Shown piece by piece: positions 53,626-62,056 of a stretch of 64,000 nt of DNA (position 1 is its first letter; every line of letters begins with the position of its first letter). Under the pieces are notes generated by a model, which saw only the letters and a program-made list of their open reading frames with translations, had not been told where the DNA came from and made no database searches. The stretch is from Pseudanabaena sp. ABRG5-3. GTDB lineage: Bacteria > Cyanobacteriota > Cyanobacteriia > Pseudanabaenales > Pseudanabaenaceae. Both the position numbers and the translations under genes were made by a program. The stretch spans positions 47,136 to 111,135 of the forward strand of contig NZ_AP017565.1 of the NCBI RefSeq assembly GCF_003967015.1, read 5' to 3'.

Positions 53626-53660
53626 ATATGAAAGAGAGCGCGAAGCACTCTCTTTCATAT
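53626..53660. terminator. Bidirectional 13-bp hairpin
   Basis: ATATGAAAGAGAG pairs perfectly with CTCTCTTTCATAT around CGCGAAGCA, lying between the convergent ATPase and LysR fusion genes. Confidence 0.7.
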
Positions 53661-53663
53661 AGA

Positions 53664-55679
53664 TCAGGTGTTGTAGGTTTGCTTAAGAAATTCTGGCTGA
53701 ATCCAGCGATCGAGATTAATTTGGGTGAGGTTTTCGTTATTAGGAATCTTGCTCAAGTGGTCAATATGTAGTTTCAGCCAGTCGGGACGGATTACAGTTT
53801 CTGAAAAGAAACGAGCCGTTTGTTCGGGCTGGTAAGAACCATTGAGAATTTCGGTTACTAAATCTAGATCTAAACGAGTCCATTGGGCAACCTGAGCAGG
53901 AGCCGAAGGCGTATTGTCATACCAATATTGGGCAGCTTTGAGGGATTGCAAATAGGCGATTACCACTTCAGGATAGCGATCGGCAAGGTCATGATTAACC
54001 ACGACACCATAAAAAGATGGCAAAATATCAAGATTACCATCGGCGAGATAGCGAAACTTTCCACAACGGCAGGCGACATCATGGAAAGGCGCGAAATGGG
54101 CGTAGCTATCAGCTAGATGTAAGGGAAAGTTAAAGCCGCGCATTGCTTGGATATGCTCAAGGGAGATAAGTTCCACCTGATCGAGAAGGTTAGCGGCTTT
54201 GAGCGATCGCATTACCATTCCATGCGCTGAAGACCGTAATGGCACTGCGATATTTTGCCCCCGCAGATCGGCGATCGATTCCACCTTTGATTGATGCGGC
54301 ACGATGAAGGCATTGCCAGAACCATCGGGATTACTAGATACAAAGCTAACTAAACGAGTGTTGTACTGCTCTGTTTCAGGATTTGGTAAAGCACTTAGTA
54401 GTAATGGATAGTCCCCCAAAATACCAATATTCAATGTTCCCGAATCTAGCCCCGTTACAATTGGTGAGCCTGTCGCAAAGTTTTGCCATTCAATCTGAAA
54501 CTGGATGCCACTGTAGCGACCATCCTTGGGTAAAAAATGCGATAGCAACTGCAAACGCTGAATAATTAATCCTGCCGTCACCGAGGGAATTGTGCCATTT
54601 TGAATGCCAATTGAGAGGGTGAGCGTTTCGGGGCGATTGCTATGGGTATTACGCAGCGCAAAACTAGGCGATCGCATATGCATCGCATTACTAGCATTAC
54701 TGGCATTATTATTTACGTCTACTTGCTGATGTTGATTTTCCTGTAGTAATTTCACTAATTTCTGCGTAGGCGTGAGATCTACAGCCCCCCGTGACGATTT
54801 AGATGATTTATGATCATTTAAGTCATCAATCTCGTTAATTCCCTTAGTAGTCAGTAAAAAGATACTGCCTGACAGGGCAAATTCCTGCAAAGAAATCGCG
54901 ACTAAGTTTCCCGCTTGGCATTCCAACTGAAATTCAAAATTAGAAGCAAAGCCCAAATATGATCCTTGAGTGATATAGGTTCGCATGAGGCTGGATGTGT
55001 CTACGGTTTCCACATTAGGAAAATCGCCAAGAGACAGCCCAATTTCGGCTAAGCGTGACTCCAAAACCTTGCGGCTAGGGGCTTCAGAATTCATTAACAC
55101 CCAAGGATGATGCTTTAAATCGCTGAGGCTAAGCCACTTTTTGGGGGCAAGGGGATGATTAGCAGACACAAACAACGAATAGCGAATTGAGGCAATTGCG
55201 ATCGAAGAAATTTCGGCAACATCAGCAAAATTAATATCCGAGAAGCCAACATCAATCTCATGATTGACAATGCTGCGATATAACAATTCTGTAGAATCAA
55301 AAACATTACATTGAGTTTGTAAATTTGGATACTTTTGTCGGTACGCAAATAGCTTTGTTGGCAGCCAACCATTACCTATCTCTGAAGTACAACCAATTTT
55401 GATTATGCCAGATTTACCCTTTTTTATATGCTCAATTTCCTGCAATAAATCGTTTTCTAAATCAATTAGTTTGGAGCCATTTTTAAGAAGGAATTCGCCC
55501 ACATCTGTAAGCTGAATTTTGCGCCCCAGTCGGTGAAACAATGGAGTCCCCAACTCCGTTTCTAGAGACTTGATCTTAGCGCTAACTGCTGGCTGGGTAA
55601 GATTTAAAACATCAGATGCTTCCGTAAAACTCAAATGTCGAGCCACCTCAAGAAATACGCGGATTTGATAAACTTCCAT
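53664..55679 (-). CDS. LysR regulator fused to an ABC-type binding-protein domain
   Basis: A 671-residue protein, about twice the normal LysR length. Residues 1-60 are the LysR HTH (VARHLSFTEASDVLNLTQPA); about 90-295 is the normal LysR effector domain (GIIKIGCTSEIGNGWLPTKL). A Ser/Asn-rich linker (about 300-345) leads to a second ligand-binding domain (about 350-670) that matches the transporter lipoprotein at 50213: FLPKDGRYSGIQFQIEWQNF against YLPKTGKYQNVEYKIEWSSH, and ESIADLRGQNIAVPLRSSAH against KSIADLRGKQVSVPFGSAAH. There is no signal peptide, so this copy stays in the cytoplasm. It can sense the transported compound directly. It is divergent from the AprA-like gene and convergent with the transporter. 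Confidence 0.93.
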   Translation of the reverse strand: MEVYQIRVFLEVARHLSFTEASDVLNLTQPAVSAKIKSLETELGTPLFHRLGRKIQLTDVGEFLLKNGSKLIDLENDLLQEIEHIKKGKSGIIKIGCTSEIGNGWLPTKLFAYRQKYPNLQTQCNVFDSTELLYRSIVNHEIDVGFSDINFADVAEISSIAIASIRYSLFVSANHPLAPKKWLSLSDLKHHPWVLMNSEAPSRKVLESRLAEIGLSLGDFPNVETVDTSSLMRTYITQGSYLGFASNFEFQLECQAGNLVAISLQEFALSGSIFLLTTKGINEIDDLNDHKSSKSSRGAVDLTPTQKLVKLLQENQHQQVDVNNNASNASNAMHMRSPSFALRNTHSNRPETLTLSIGIQNGTIPSVTAGLIIQRLQLLSHFLPKDGRYSGIQFQIEWQNFATGSPIVTGLDSGTLNIGILGDYPLLLSALPNPETEQYNTRLVSFVSSNPDGSGNAFIVPHQSKVESIADLRGQNIAVPLRSSAHGMVMRSLKAANLLDQVELISLEHIQAMRGFNFPLHLADSYAHFAPFHDVACRCGKFRYLADGNLDILPSFYGVVVNHDLADRYPEVVIAYLQSLKAAQYWYDNTPSAPAQVAQWTRLDLDLVTEILNGSYQPEQTARFFSETVIRPDWLKLHIDHLSKIPNNENLTQINLDRWIQPEFLKQTYNT

Positions 55680-56003
55680 GGGTGTTAAAACAAGAATTAG
55701 GATGAGCTATTTATCATGATTTTATCTAATGGTACATCTAATTGATTCAATGAATTTATCAGTCTATAAAATACCTCGATAAACTAAACCTGAAATCCAT
55801 TGCATAATGAAAGCAAGAAACGCAACACAAACTGTATTGTGGCATTTCTTTAAGGGATTAACTATATCTCAATGAACATAGTTCTCTAAAATTCGCTTGC
55901 AGTCATTTTGTCTGTATTGTTAGCAACATTTTACGAACAAATATTCAAGTGATTTTTCCAATAATCAGGTTCGACTTTCTTTAGAAACGAGGAGGATTTC
56001 AAA
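55680..56003. promoter_or_regulatory. Divergent control region, LysR fusion and AprA-like operon
   Basis: 324 bases without a gene. AACACAAACTGTATTGTGGC contains an inverted ACA(N)7-TTGTG-type element near 55831-55850, and ATTGCATAATGAAAGCAA near 55799-55816 is a T-N11-A-like LysR candidate. At the right end GAGGAGG (55989-55995) is a strong RBS eight bases before the TTG start of the next gene. Confidence 0.4.
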
Positions 56004-57707
56004 TTGAATACTCAATGGCTCAAAACAGATGTTTTGGTGATTGGCGGTGGTACAGCAGGAACGATGGCAGCCATCAAAGCAAAGCAAGCCAATCCAGATG
56101 GAGATGTTCTGGTGCTAGAGAAAGCCAACATTCGTCGTAGCGGTGCGATCGCCATGGGTATGGATGGTGTCAATACGGCAGTTATTCCCGGAAATTCCAC
56201 CCCAGAGCAGTACGTCCGCGAAATTACGATCGCCAATGATGGCATTCTCAACCAAAATGCGGTCTATCAAACTGGCAAACTGGGCTTCTCGGTGATTCAA
56301 GAACTTGAGCAATGGGGCGTAAAGTTTCAGAAGGATACACAGGGGGATTACGACCTCAAGCAAGTACACCGAGTTGGGAAATATGTATTGCCAATGCCAG
56401 AGGGTAAGGATCTCAAAACGATTTTGGCGCGTCAGGTCAAACGCCATAAGGCAAGAGTCACCAATCGCGTTATGGCAACCCGTGTATTGGTGCAAGACGG
56501 TCGAGCGATCGGGGCGATCGGCTTTGACGTTCGCAATGGGGATTTTGTAGTCATCCAAGCTAAAGCTGTAATTCTCTGTACAGGAGCCTGTGGCAGATTG
56601 GGACTGCCCGCCTCTGGTTATCTCTATGGAACCTACGAAAATCCCACCAATGCAGGGGACGGCTACTCGATGGCATACCATGCAGGAGCAGAACTGAGCA
56701 ATATTGAATGCTTCCAAATCAATCCTTTGATGAAGGATTACAACGGTCCCGCCTGTGCCTATGTGGCTAGTCCCTTTGGAGCCTATACTGCCAATGCCGA
56801 AGGCAATCGCTTCATTAGCTGCGACTATTGGAGTGGACAAATGATGCTAGAGGTTTGGAAAGAACTCAACTCTGGTAAGGGACCGATTCAGCTAAAAATG
56901 ACGCACTTGGATGAGAATACGATCGCTGAAATCGAATCGATTCTCTGGGCAAATGAACGTCCTAGCCGTGGTAGATTTCACCAAGGACGTGGTGAGAACT
57001 ATCGCACCAAGGGCGTGGAAATGAACATTTCCGAAATTGGTCTCTGTAGTGGTCACAGCGCATCGGGCGTATGGGTCAATGAGAAAGCGGAAACTTCCGT
57101 TAAAGGGCTGTATGCTGCTGGTGACATGGCAAGTGTTCCCCATAACTACATGATTGGAGCCTTTGTATTTGGTCGTATCGCTGGGGAGAATGCCGTGGAA
57201 TATGTCCAAGGTCTAGAGCATCTCGATCCCGATCCTGAATTTGTGGCAAATGAGAAAGCCCGCATCTATGCACCACTCGATCGCCCCAATGGTATTCCCC
57301 ATACCCAAGTTGAATACAAGTTGCGCCGCTTGGTCAATGACTATCTCCAACCTCCCAAATCGGCGAACCGCATGGAAATTGGTTTAAGCAACTTCGTTAA
57401 TTACCATGCTAGCCTCGATCAAATGGGCGCACAAGATCCCCATGAACTGATGCGTTGCATGGAGGTTCACTTTATTCGTGATTGTGCGGAAATGGCGGCA
57501 AGAGCATCACTCTATCGCAAAGAAAGCCGTTGGGGTCTATATCACTATCGCGTTGATTATCCTGAAAAGAACAATGAAGAATGGTTCTGCCATGTCCATC
57601 TCAAAAAGGATGAGTCTGATCAGATGGTACTATTCAAGCGTCCGATTGAACCTTACATCGTCAATGTGAATGTCGAAACGGAAGTCTATGACGTGGCTGT
57701 ACGCTAA
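56004..57707 (+). CDS. AprA-like FAD-dependent oxidoreductase
   Basis: A 567-residue flavoprotein of the fumarate reductase/succinate dehydrogenase/AprA superfamily. The FAD-binding site is VLVIGGGTAGTMAAIKAKQA, with VLEKANIRRSGAIAMGMDGV, VILCTGACGRLG, and GLYAAGDMASVPHNYMIGAF near residue 370. The C-terminal helical domain contains CAEMAARASLYRKESRWGLY, as in AprA (adenylylsulfate reductase alpha). It is about 60-90 residues shorter than true AprA. It starts at TTG with a strong RBS. With the ferredoxin next door it forms an AprAB-like pair; acting on APS or on an organosulfur or sulfonate substrate is inference. Sulfate-reducer partner genes (sat, qmo, dsr) are absent. Confidence 0.85.
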   Translation: MNTQWLKTDVLVIGGGTAGTMAAIKAKQANPDGDVLVLEKANIRRSGAIAMGMDGVNTAVIPGNSTPEQYVREITIANDGILNQNAVYQTGKLGFSVIQELEQWGVKFQKDTQGDYDLKQVHRVGKYVLPMPEGKDLKTILARQVKRHKARVTNRVMATRVLVQDGRAIGAIGFDVRNGDFVVIQAKAVILCTGACGRLGLPASGYLYGTYENPTNAGDGYSMAYHAGAELSNIECFQINPLMKDYNGPACAYVASPFGAYTANAEGNRFISCDYWSGQMMLEVWKELNSGKGPIQLKMTHLDENTIAEIESILWANERPSRGRFHQGRGENYRTKGVEMNISEIGLCSGHSASGVWVNEKAETSVKGLYAAGDMASVPHNYMIGAFVFGRIAGENAVEYVQGLEHLDPDPEFVANEKARIYAPLDRPNGIPHTQVEYKLRRLVNDYLQPPKSANRMEIGLSNFVNYHASLDQMGAQDPHELMRCMEVHFIRDCAEMAARASLYRKESRWGLYHYRVDYPEKNNEEWFCHVHLKKDESDQMVLFKRPIEPYIVNVNVETEVYDVAVR

Positions 57708-57780
57708 TTAAAATAACATTTACGACCTATCCACAAAGGTTTGTTCACAATATGTAAAGTTTGGAGTACCAGAAATCATT

Positions 57781-58008
57781 ATGGCTTTAACCACTCAACG
57801 AGTTGACGTACCTGTAATCGTCGATGAGTCTAAATGCTTGGAAAAGTGTGTGGCTTGTATTGAAGTTTGCCCCCTTGATGTATTGGCAAAAAACCCTGAG
57901 ACGGGTAAAGCCTACATGAAATACGATGAGTGCTGGTTTTGTCTTCCTTGCGAAAAGGAATGTCCAACCAATGCGATCACCGTCCAAATTCCATTCTTAT
58001 TACGCTAA
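57781..58008 (+). CDS. AprB-like 2[4Fe-4S] ferredoxin
   Basis: A 75-residue protein with two cluster motifs: CLEKCVACIEVCP (C-x3-C-x2-C-x3-CP, first Cys about residue 20) and CWFCLPCEKECP (C-x2-C-x2-C-x3-CP). The spacing of the first motif, with an extra residue after the first Cys, is like the APS reductase beta subunit. It follows the AprA-like gene by 73 bases and should pass electrons to its FAD. It lacks the C-terminal arm that wraps AprA in the true enzyme. Confidence 0.9.
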   Translation: MALTTQRVDVPVIVDESKCLEKCVACIEVCPLDVLAKNPETGKAYMKYDECWFCLPCEKECPTNAITVQIPFLLR

Positions 58009-58022
58009 GGGAGGCACGCATC

Positions 58023-58985
58023 ATGGATAGTGAAATGGATCAATGGTTAGAAATGTTGCGATCGCCGAATGTGGATGATCGCCTCGTAGCAGTTAAAAGC
58101 TTGCAACATATCGGTGATGAAGAAATCTTCGCGCCGTTACTAGAAGCCATCAAGGATGAAAGCCCCCTAGTCCAAAAGTTGGCAGTTACTACCCTATGGG
58201 AACTCGCTAACCCTGCGGCAGTACCAGCACTGGTCGAATGTCTTGCCTCACCAGTGGAAGATATTCGCGAAGAAGCAAAATCCGCTTTAGGGGAATTGGT
58301 TGCTCCCGATCATCTTTTGCTATTGCTAGATGCGCTACTGCGCGATGACATCAATCTCCAACTGAATATTCTGTTTCTATTGCGGAAGATTCATGATGCT
58401 CAATGCTTACCCTATGTAATGCCATTCTTTGAATCAACCTTGCCAGAATTACGGGAAGCAGCCATCACCACCCTCAGATACTTAAATCAGGTGGAGCGCT
58501 GCGAACCTGCCCTCGTACTAATGTCCGATCCTGAAGCAACAGTCCGTCGAGCAGCGGCTCTGACCCTTGGGCATTTAGCTGATGCTGAAGTTGTTCCCAT
58601 TCTCTGCAAAGCTGTTACCGATGATCCAGATTGGGAAGTACGCCGCAATGCGGCAAAGTCTCTCACTACCCATGCTAATCCCGATGCGATCGCCGCTTTA
58701 GAAAAGTCCGCCGAAGATCAGCATTGGCAAGTCCGCAAGTTTAGCCTCCAAGCTTTACAAAAGATTGCCAGCGATCGCACCTTGCCTCTATTCATCAAAG
58801 CCCTAACTGATGAATATTCAGACGTGCGCCGTGAAGGTGTAATTGCGTTGCGGATTTTAAACAATCCTGTGGCGCTGACACCTTTACAGCAAGCCCTTGA
58901 TGACCCCGATCGCGATGTGTGCATCTTTGCCCAACGCGCCATTCAAAGTATTCAAGATAGCATTCAAGAGACTTCCAATGCCTAG
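58023..58985 (+). CDS. HEAT-repeat protein
   Basis: A 320-residue all-helical protein of about nine HEAT/PBS-lyase-type repeats with the pattern P-L-x-x-A-L-x-D-x-x-x-x-V-R-x-x-A, for example APLLEAIKDESPLVQKLAVT and PILCKAVTDDPDWEVRRNAA. ATG 58023 has AGGGAGG upstream. HEAT proteins of this kind are protein-protein scaffolds and, in phycobilisome biology, lyases. Being between the ferredoxin and the Mrp Fe-S carrier (8-base overlap), a maturation or assembly role for the AprA-like enzyme is likely. Phycobilin lyase function is not supported by context. Confidence 0.85.
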   Translation: MDSEMDQWLEMLRSPNVDDRLVAVKSLQHIGDEEIFAPLLEAIKDESPLVQKLAVTTLWELANPAAVPALVECLASPVEDIREEAKSALGELVAPDHLLLLLDALLRDDINLQLNILFLLRKIHDAQCLPYVMPFFESTLPELREAAITTLRYLNQVERCEPALVLMSDPEATVRRAAALTLGHLADAEVVPILCKAVTDDPDWEVRRNAAKSLTTHANPDAIAALEKSAEDQHWQVRKFSLQALQKIASDRTLPLFIKALTDEYSDVRREGVIALRILNNPVALTPLQQALDDPDRDVCIFAQRAIQSIQDSIQETSNA

Positions 58986-60090
58986 TCATACCTCCCCATT
59001 CCAGAGAGCAGAACACCCTGTACCACCACCGACCGATCCTCAAGTTGAAGGCAAGGAGCTAGCGGTAAAATCTCTGCTCAAAACCGTGATCGAGCCAATT
59101 CTGAACATGGATATTGTCAGTTTGGGCATGGTGCGAAATCTGCGAATTGTTGATGACTATGTGTACCTGCGCCTCTATGTGGGTAAGCATCAGTTTGCTC
59201 TCAAAGCACAAATTATGGAATTGTTGTCGTCATCTCTTGACTGGTGTAAAAAGTCCTATGTGGAAGTTTGCACGATCGCAGGCGTTCGCACCACAATCGC
59301 GGTATCCAGTGGTAAGGGTGGCGTGGGCAAATCAACAACAGCAGTAAATTTAGCCGCCGCTTTGCGATCGCAAGGTAACAAGGTGGGTTTGCTCGATGCT
59401 GATGTCTATGGACCAAACGTGCCGCAGATGCTAGGACTCGCCCAAGAGGATGTAAAGGTGATGGACACACCCACAGGTCAACGCTTTATCCCTCTTGAAG
59501 CGCATGGGATTAAGGTAATGTCGGTAGGGTTACTTGCCGCTCCTGATCATCCCCTTGCATGGCGCGGACCAGTTCTCCACAAGATTATTACCCAATTTAT
59601 TCAAGAAGTGGAATGGGGAGACTTAGACTATCTCTTGATTGATTTGCCTCCCGGTACTGGTGATGCTCAAATTACCATCGTCCAAGAGAGTCCAATCTGT
59701 GGCGTGATTTTGGTCACGACTCCGCAGCAGGTCGCTGTTGCTGATGTCCGTCGCAGCATTCATATGTTCCGTCGTGTGGGCATTCCCGTTCTCGGCATCA
59801 TCGAGAATATGAGTTACCTACTCTGTGGACATTGTGGAACGCCAAATCCAATTTTTGGCAGTGGCGGTGGTCAACAACTTGCCGATGAACTGCAAGCACC
59901 TTTGTTAGGACAGGTTCCCATTGATGCCAAAATCTGTACAGGTGGCGATATCGGTACTCCGCTTACCCTGAGCGATCCACAGTCGGCAGTTGCGGAAGTG
60001 TTTACCAAAATTGCGATCGCCCTTGACATCACTTTTGCGACATCTAATTCAGAAAGACATCAAGTAGTAGGGTGCGTTAGTGCAGCGTAA
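58978..60090 (+). CDS. apbC: Mrp/NBP35-family Fe-S carrier ATPase
   Basis: A 370-residue protein. Residues about 25-95 are a MIP18-like (DUF59) domain. The ParA-type ATPase follows with the deviant Walker A SSGKGGVGKST, LLDADVYGPNVPQML, and the CGHC pair (YLLCGHCGTPNPIFG) that holds a bridging [4Fe-4S] cluster. The family inserts Fe-S clusters into apo-proteins. It overlaps the HEAT-repeat gene by eight bases, so it is part of the AprA-like operon and can mature the ferredoxin. It is an extra, operon-linked copy; cyanobacteria usually have a housekeeping Mrp too. Confidence 0.9.
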   Translation: MPSHTSPFQRAEHPVPPPTDPQVEGKELAVKSLLKTVIEPILNMDIVSLGMVRNLRIVDDYVYLRLYVGKHQFALKAQIMELLSSSLDWCKKSYVEVCTIAGVRTTIAVSSGKGGVGKSTTAVNLAAALRSQGNKVGLLDADVYGPNVPQMLGLAQEDVKVMDTPTGQRFIPLEAHGIKVMSVGLLAAPDHPLAWRGPVLHKIITQFIQEVEWGDLDYLLIDLPPGTGDAQITIVQESPICGVILVTTPQQVAVADVRRSIHMFRRVGIPVLGIIENMSYLLCGHCGTPNPIFGSGGGQQLADELQAPLLGQVPIDAKICTGGDIGTPLTLSDPQSAVAEVFTKIAIALDITFATSNSERHQVVGCVSAA

Positions 60091-60138
60091 CGCACTGTCA
60101 AAGCTAGAGGGTGCATTACGCTTACGCTAATGCATCCT
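60068..60138. repeat. Intergenic palindromic repeat
   Basis: GTAGGGTGCGTTAGTGCAGCGTAACGCAC is followed by GGGTGCATTACGCTTACGCTAATGCATCCTAC, with two nested inverted repeats. It is related to the GGATGGGTTAGCG...CGCATCCTACA element at 19480-19545. The mrp stop codon lies inside it. Confidence 0.55.
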
Positions 60139-60234
60139 ACGGCAAATATTATTTGACTGAGATCTCATTCTCCGACAGGCTGCTTAGACGAAATAGAATT
60201 TCCTATACAGTCAAATTCATAGGGAACCTCAACA

Positions 60235-61254
60235 ATGAATATATCTTCACCTTCTCAAGTTTGGAGATGGGTTTCTCAACAGAGCTATGGACTTTATCTC
60301 ACAGTCGCTTTAGCAGGAACAGCTTATTTATTGCGAAATCTACCAATATTTGATCTGTTCAGCTCCTTAATTATCGCCATCGTTCTCGGTATTCTATTCC
60401 GCAACATCATCGGAATGCCCTCCTATTGCCAAATGGGTGTAACTTTCTCCATGAAGCGGATTTTACGATTTGCAATTATTCTTTTAGGAATGCAACTTAG
60501 CCTTGTGCAAGTCTTGGCAATTGGAGTCAAAGGAATTGGATTGATTATATTTACATTATTTAGCACCTTTGGCTTTACCTGTTGGTTGGGAAGACAATTA
60601 GGAGTTAGCAAGAGCTTAACCTATTTGATCGCCTCAGGGACTTCTATTTGTGGAGCTTCCGCCGTAATAGCCACCAGTAGCACTACTCAAAGTTCCGATC
60701 GCGATACCACCTATGCCGTAGCGATCGTCACCATATTTGGAACCTTATCTATGTTCCTTTATCCATTATTACCAACTTTGCTCAGTTTGACTCCTGAGAC
60801 CTTTGGGATTTGGTGCGGAGCTTCGATTCATGAGGTAGCACAGGTCTTGGCGGCAGCTTATCAAGTAAGTCCAATTAGTGGCGAATTAGCGAGTATTACT
60901 AAATTATCACGAGTATTGTGGTTAGCACCTGTTATTTTAGGCATTAACTATCTATATTCCCAGCGTAAGCAAAACTATAGCCATCAAGCACCCACAGCGA
61001 TCGCCATTCCTTGGTTTATCTTTTACTTCATTTTATTGATTATCCTCAATAGTCTAAATATTTTCCCAACTGAGTTTAAAAGTGCGATCGGGCAAATCAA
61101 TAAGTTCTTGTTGACGATCTCAATGGCAGCAATGGGTTTAGAAACAAAGTTACAACAGCTTCGTGAAACTGGACTTAAACCTTTATATTTAGGTGCAGGT
61201 TCTTGGTTGTTTATCTCTACAGTGAGCTATGGATTAGTCAAGATGTTTTATTAA
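60235..61254 (+). CDS. YeiH/UPF0324-family putative sulfate/anion exporter
   Basis: A 339-residue membrane protein with about ten helices and the UPF0324 motif GTSICGASAVIATSSTTQSS near residue 140, plus WCGASIHEVAQVLAAAYQVS. The family is annotated as putative sulfate exporters (PSE), frequently located beside sulfur-oxidation or taurine genes. ATG 60235 follows an AGGGAACC site. Here it probably removes sulfate or sulfite produced by the AprA-like module. Confidence 0.85.
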   Translation: MNISSPSQVWRWVSQQSYGLYLTVALAGTAYLLRNLPIFDLFSSLIIAIVLGILFRNIIGMPSYCQMGVTFSMKRILRFAIILLGMQLSLVQVLAIGVKGIGLIIFTLFSTFGFTCWLGRQLGVSKSLTYLIASGTSICGASAVIATSSTTQSSDRDTTYAVAIVTIFGTLSMFLYPLLPTLLSLTPETFGIWCGASIHEVAQVLAAAYQVSPISGELASITKLSRVLWLAPVILGINYLYSQRKQNYSHQAPTAIAIPWFIFYFILLIILNSLNIFPTEFKSAIGQINKFLLTISMAAMGLETKLQQLRETGLKPLYLGAGSWLFISTVSYGLVKMFY

Positions 61255-61333
61255 AGATCAATAATGCCTGATTCTTCGCAACCCAGATTATTGATTGCTT
61301 CTTGAGCATCACTTATTAAAGAATAGCGAATCC

Positions 61334-62056
61334 ATGTCATCACCAACCCTGACAATTCTAACAGCCTTCATTCTCTTTGCTTGCACGTTTGTTCGCTCCG
61401 CTGTAGGGTTTGGCGATGCTTTACTTGCTATGCCGCTGCTAGGGCTAATTATGAGTCTCCAGACTGCTTCGCCCATAGTTGCTTTTATGGGATTTATGAT
61501 TAGTCTTACGATCCTGATCAGTGATCCTAAATCCGTTGACTTTAAATCAGCTTGGAGGTTGATTATTGCGACGATTATCGGCGTTCCCTTTGGACTATTA
61601 CTTCTCAATTATGCTCCTGAACGATTAGTTAAAGTAATTCTTGGGTTGCTGCTAATCCTTTATGGTATGGGTAACCTCGTTACGCCAAGAATGCCTCGCC
61701 TCCAGAATGAAAAATATGCGTTTATCTTTGGATTTATCGCAGGTATTCTCGGAGGTGCATACAACACTAATGGTCCCCCAATAGCCATTTATGGAACTTT
61801 GCGCCGTTGGCGACCTGACTATTTTCGAGCAACAATGCAATGCTATTTTCTATTTTCAGGGGTTGCCACAATTGCAGGGCATGGTATCGTCGGGCTATGG
61901 ACTCCCACAGTTTGGAATTTATTTTTATGGTCTTTACCAAGTGTTTTTTTAGGGGTTTATATTGGTGGTAAAGTGAATCAATGGATTCCACAACCAATGT
62001 TCAATCAAATTATTTTTAGCTTATTAGTTATTGTGGGATTTCTATTTTTGTTATAG
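61334..62056 (+). CDS. TauE/SafE-family sulfite/anion exporter, 3' end altered by IS
   Basis: A 240-residue membrane protein with about eight helices. The conserved family blocks are SAVGFGDALLAMPLLGL near the N-terminus and GFIAGILGGAYNTNGPPIAI in the middle. TauE/SafE proteins export sulfite, sulfoacetate and related anions. The last base of the TAG stop is the first base of the IS5 remnant at 62056; without it the frame would run five residues further (YYVQE). ATG 61334 is chosen over an upstream start at 61295 because the first helix starts just after it. It is the second exporter of the sulfur cluster. Confidence 0.85.
   Translation: MSSPTLTILTAFILFACTFVRSAVGFGDALLAMPLLGLIMSLQTASPIVAFMGFMISLTILISDPKSVDFKSAWRLIIATIIGVPFGLLLLNYAPERLVKVILGLLLILYGMGNLVTPRMPRLQNEKYAFIFGFIAGILGGAYNTNGPPIAIYGTLRRWRPDYFRATMQCYFLFSGVATIAGHGIVGLWTPTVWNLFLWSLPSVFLGVYIGGKVNQWIPQPMFNQIIFSLLVIVGFLFLL

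Noticed and set aside
56004..58008. Dissimilatory sulfate reduction by true AprAB
   Set aside because: No sat, qmo or dsr genes are present, the alpha-like subunit is short and the ferredoxin lacks the AprB tail; an AprA-like enzyme of other specificity fits better.
58023..58985. HEAT protein as a phycobilin lyase (CpcE-like)
   Set aside because: No phycobiliprotein genes are nearby, and the overlap with mrp and the ferredoxin context point elsewhere.
42824..62056. A thiocyanate pathway uniting the cyanate operon and the sulfur cluster
   Set aside because: No thiocyanate hydrolase or dehydrogenase is seen, and the two clusters are separated by an IS and have separate transporters; adjacency alone is too weak.
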